Below, in pieces: positions 6,292 to 7,450 of a stretch of 7,450 nt of DNA. The notes under the pieces are model-generated. The model did no database searches. It saw nothing but the letters and a program-made list of their open reading frames with translations, and was not told the origin of the DNA. Positions within the stretch are counted from its first letter, which is position 1; the number at the start of each line of letters is the position of its first letter. The position numbers and the translations under genes were made by a program. The DNA comes from an uncultured Gammaproteobacteria bacterium (lineage in GTDB: Bacteria > Pseudomonadota > Gammaproteobacteria > Pseudomonadales > Pseudohongiellaceae): contig CALEJT010000064.1 in the NCBI GenBank assembly GCA_937898685.1, positions 1 through 7,450 on the forward strand, in the 5' to 3' direction.

Positions 6292-6594
6292 ATGACTGAA
6301 CCTGACAGCAAACCAGCGCTCGTCGAGAACATGCTCCTGCTGCGCAAGGAGGACTTCGACGAACTGCTCGACCGTGCCGCCGAACGCGGAGCCGAGCGTT
6401 GCCTCGCCCATCTCGGCCTGGAAAACGGCCACGCGGCGCGCGACATCCGCGAGCTGCGTGATCTGCTGGAAGCCTGGCGCGATGCCCGTCGCACGGCGTG
6501 GCAGACCACCGTCAAGGTCATCACCACCGGCATCCTGGCCGCGTTGCTGGTGGGGGCCGCCATCAAGTTGAAGCTGATGGGAGGCGTGCAATGA
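6292..6594 (+). CDS. DUF6127-like single-span membrane protein of the lysis cassette
   Basis: A 100-residue protein with GGAG at 6281-6284 seven bases before its ATG. The first 70 residues are charged and probably helical or coiled coil (MLLLRKEDFDELLDRAAERG, ARDIRELRDLLEAWRDARRT), followed by one membrane span at about 72-92 (TVKVITTGILAALLVGAAIKL) and a short basic end. The pattern of MLLLRxEDFDxLLxxAAExGA, then RELRxLLEAxRxAR, then a TM span matches what I recall as DUF6127, encoded directly upstream of 3-TM holins in phages. Its soluble domain probably lies in the cytoplasm. A role as holin partner, antiholin or membrane adaptor is inferred from position only. Its TGA overlaps the next ATG (ATGA at 6591-6594). 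Confidence 0.85.
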   Translation: MTEPDSKPALVENMLLLRKEDFDELLDRAAERGAERCLAHLGLENGHAARDIRELRDLLEAWRDARRTAWQTTVKVITTGILAALLVGAAIKLKLMGGVQ

Positions 6595-7067
6595 TCGAGA
6601 CTTTGCTCGGTGGTCTCCTCGGAGGTGCCTTCCGTCTTGCACCTGAAATCCTCAAATGGCTCGACCGTAAAGGCGAACGTGGCCACGAACTGGCGATGCA
6701 GGACAAGGCGCTGGAGTTCGAGAAACTACGCGGCGCGCAGCGAATGTCGGAGATCGGCGCGGGAGCCGATGCGGCGTGGAATGTCGGAGCCATCGAAACC
6801 CTGCGCGAAGCCGTTCGCACGCAGGGCGAGAAAATCGGGATTCGCTGGGCCGACGCCTTGTCGATCAGCGTGCGCCCCGTCATCACCTACTGGTTCATGG
6901 CCCTGTACTGCGCAGCCAAGACTGCAGCATTCGCGGCTGCTGTGAATGCAGGCGCTGGCTGGGGCACTGCCATCCTGCACGCCTGGACAGAAGCCGACCA
7001 AGCTCTGTGGGCTGGGGTGCTCAACTTCTGGTTCCTCGGGCGCGTGTTTGACCGGGTACGGCCGTGA
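6591..7067 (+). CDS. Holin, GTA 3-TM-type family
   Basis: A 158-residue protein expected to form lesions in the inner membrane that let the endolysin out. ATG at 6591 overlaps the previous stop and has a strong site, GGGAGG at 6579-6584, six bases ahead; the longer frame from 6498 is a shadow of the upstream gene. Residues 1-23 (IETLLGGLLGGAFRLAPEIL) form a weakly hydrophobic or amphipathic segment, 28-90 a charged helical region (ELAMQDKALEFEKLRGAQRM, IETLREAVRTQ), then RPVITYWFMALYCAAKTAAF (95-114) and DQALWAGVLNFWFLGRVFDR (136-155) form two spans. The SVRPVITYWF and WFLGR elements are typical of the holin family first named for gene transfer agent release. Its stop overlaps the endolysin GTG (GTGA at 7064-7067), so the lysis genes are translationally coupled. 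No dual-start holin pattern is apparent. Confidence 0.88.
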   Translation: MIETLLGGLLGGAFRLAPEILKWLDRKGERGHELAMQDKALEFEKLRGAQRMSEIGAGADAAWNVGAIETLREAVRTQGEKIGIRWADALSISVRPVITYWFMALYCAAKTAAFAAAVNAGAGWGTAILHAWTEADQALWAGVLNFWFLGRVFDRVRP

Positions 7068-7450
7068 TCGAAGTACCGAAAGCGGCCATCGAGCTGGCCA
7101 AGCGCTTCGAAGGGTTTGAGCGCAAGGTGAAGCGTGGAATCGAGATCACTGCCATTCCCTACATCTGCCCCGCAGGCTTCTGGACGATTGGTTACGGCCA
7201 CCTCTGCGATCCGAAGCATCCGCCGATCACGGAGGCAGAAGCCGAGGCCTATCTGGCGCGAGATCTGCAGACGGCTCTGGCGGCGACGCTGCGCTACTGC
7301 CCTGTGCTGGCCACCGAGCCCGAGAGCAGGCTCGCTGCCATCGTGGACTTCACGTTCAACCTCGGGGCGGGGCGGCTGCAGACCTCGACGCTGCGACGGC
7401 GGATCAACCAACGAGACTGGGGTGCAGCCGCAACAGAGCTGCGTCGATGG
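7064..7450 (+). CDS. Endolysin, GH24 lysozyme family, 3'-truncated by window end
   Basis: The frame begins at GTG 7064, overlapping the holin stop (GTGA), and is open to the last base, giving 129 residues; an in-frame TGA at 7049-7051 excludes an earlier start. No good ribosome binding site is visible, so coupling to the holin gene is likely. It is a phage lysozyme cleaving the glycan strand of peptidoglycan: AKRFEGF (12-18) holds the catalytic Glu16, and YICPAGFWTIGYGHLCDP (33-50) holds Cys35, in the place of the usual Asp, and Thr41. Further marks are ITEAEAEAYLARDL and VDFTFNLGAGRLQTSTLRRR, the conserved C-lobe of GH24. About 18 residues separate Glu16 and Cys35, against 8 in T4 lysozyme, a loop extension that I recall from related Pseudomonas prophage endolysins. 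The N-terminus is charged, without signal peptide or SAR segment, so export needs the holin. Family length suggests that some 25-40 residues are missing. Confidence 0.93.
   Translation, partial: MIEVPKAAIELAKRFEGFERKVKRGIEITAIPYICPAGFWTIGYGHLCDPKHPPITEAEAEAYLARDLQTALAATLRYCPVLATEPESRLAAIVDFTFNLGAGRLQTSTLRRRINQRDWGAAATELRRW

Noticed and set aside
6189..6686. Minus-strand frames (6189-6686, 6232-6642) across the tail/lysis boundary
   Set aside because: Ser/Arg-rich translation with no motif, running through the hairpin and the DUF6127-like gene; shadows.
6887..7411. Minus-strand frame of 174 codons opposite holin and endolysin
   Set aside because: The + strand carries an unmistakable GH24 active site and holin spans here; the antisense product has no recognisable feature.
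1..7450. CRISPR array, tRNA, insertion sequence, integrase, att site or anti-phage defence gene
   Set aside because: Looked for in reading through the window; no regularly spaced repeats, cloverleaf, transposase or recombinase motifs, or non-phage cargo gene seen.

Overview
The window is a stretch of a tailed-phage genome, most likely a prophage or siphophage of a high-GC proteobacterium such as Pseudomonas, Xanthomonas or Burkholderia. The host range is an inference from base composition (roughly 60-70% GC in most genes sampled by eye) and from the look of the proteins, not from a search. All ten recognisable genes are on the + strand, packed with 4-base stop/start overlaps or short gaps, as expected of one late-transcribed morphogenesis and lysis unit. 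Both ends cut through genes.

Positions 1-5859 hold the distal tail and tail-tip genes: the end of a tail-module protein of unknown function (1-681), a 560-residue distal-tail-like protein with an internal duplication (682-2364), a BR0599/DUF2163-type hub protein carrying four cysteines spaced like the Fe-S ligands of lambda gpL (2361-3164), a 76-residue membrane-anchored piece of the tip protein (3174-3404), a 79-residue conserved small phage protein (3401-3640), and the main 740-residue tip/central-fibre-base protein (3637-5859). The order distal tail, hub, tip resembles lambda M-L-J and the gene transfer agent order of distal tail, hub, megatron, but no NlpC/P60 peptidase gene lies between hub and tip. 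A short DUF2793 protein (5875-6228) closes the structural block.

A GC-rich hairpin (6248-6272) in the only intergenic gap of note separates the tail genes from a lysis cassette: a DUF6127-like single-span membrane protein (6292-6594), a holin-like protein of the GTA 3-TM type (6591-7067) and a GH24 endolysin that starts at a GTG (7064) and runs off the window. The endolysin lacks any signal or SAR-type N-terminus, so it should depend on the holin for access to the cell wall.

I see no tRNA, rRNA, CRISPR array, insertion sequence, integrase or attachment site. The region is mostly conventional phage. The points that merit attention are the split tip protein with a small gene lodged at the split, the Fe-S ligand pattern in the hub protein, a beta-module that recurs in three consecutive tail proteins, a possible -1 slippery site, and the Cys-for-Asp endolysin active site. 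I did not find convincing evidence of an undescribed system.
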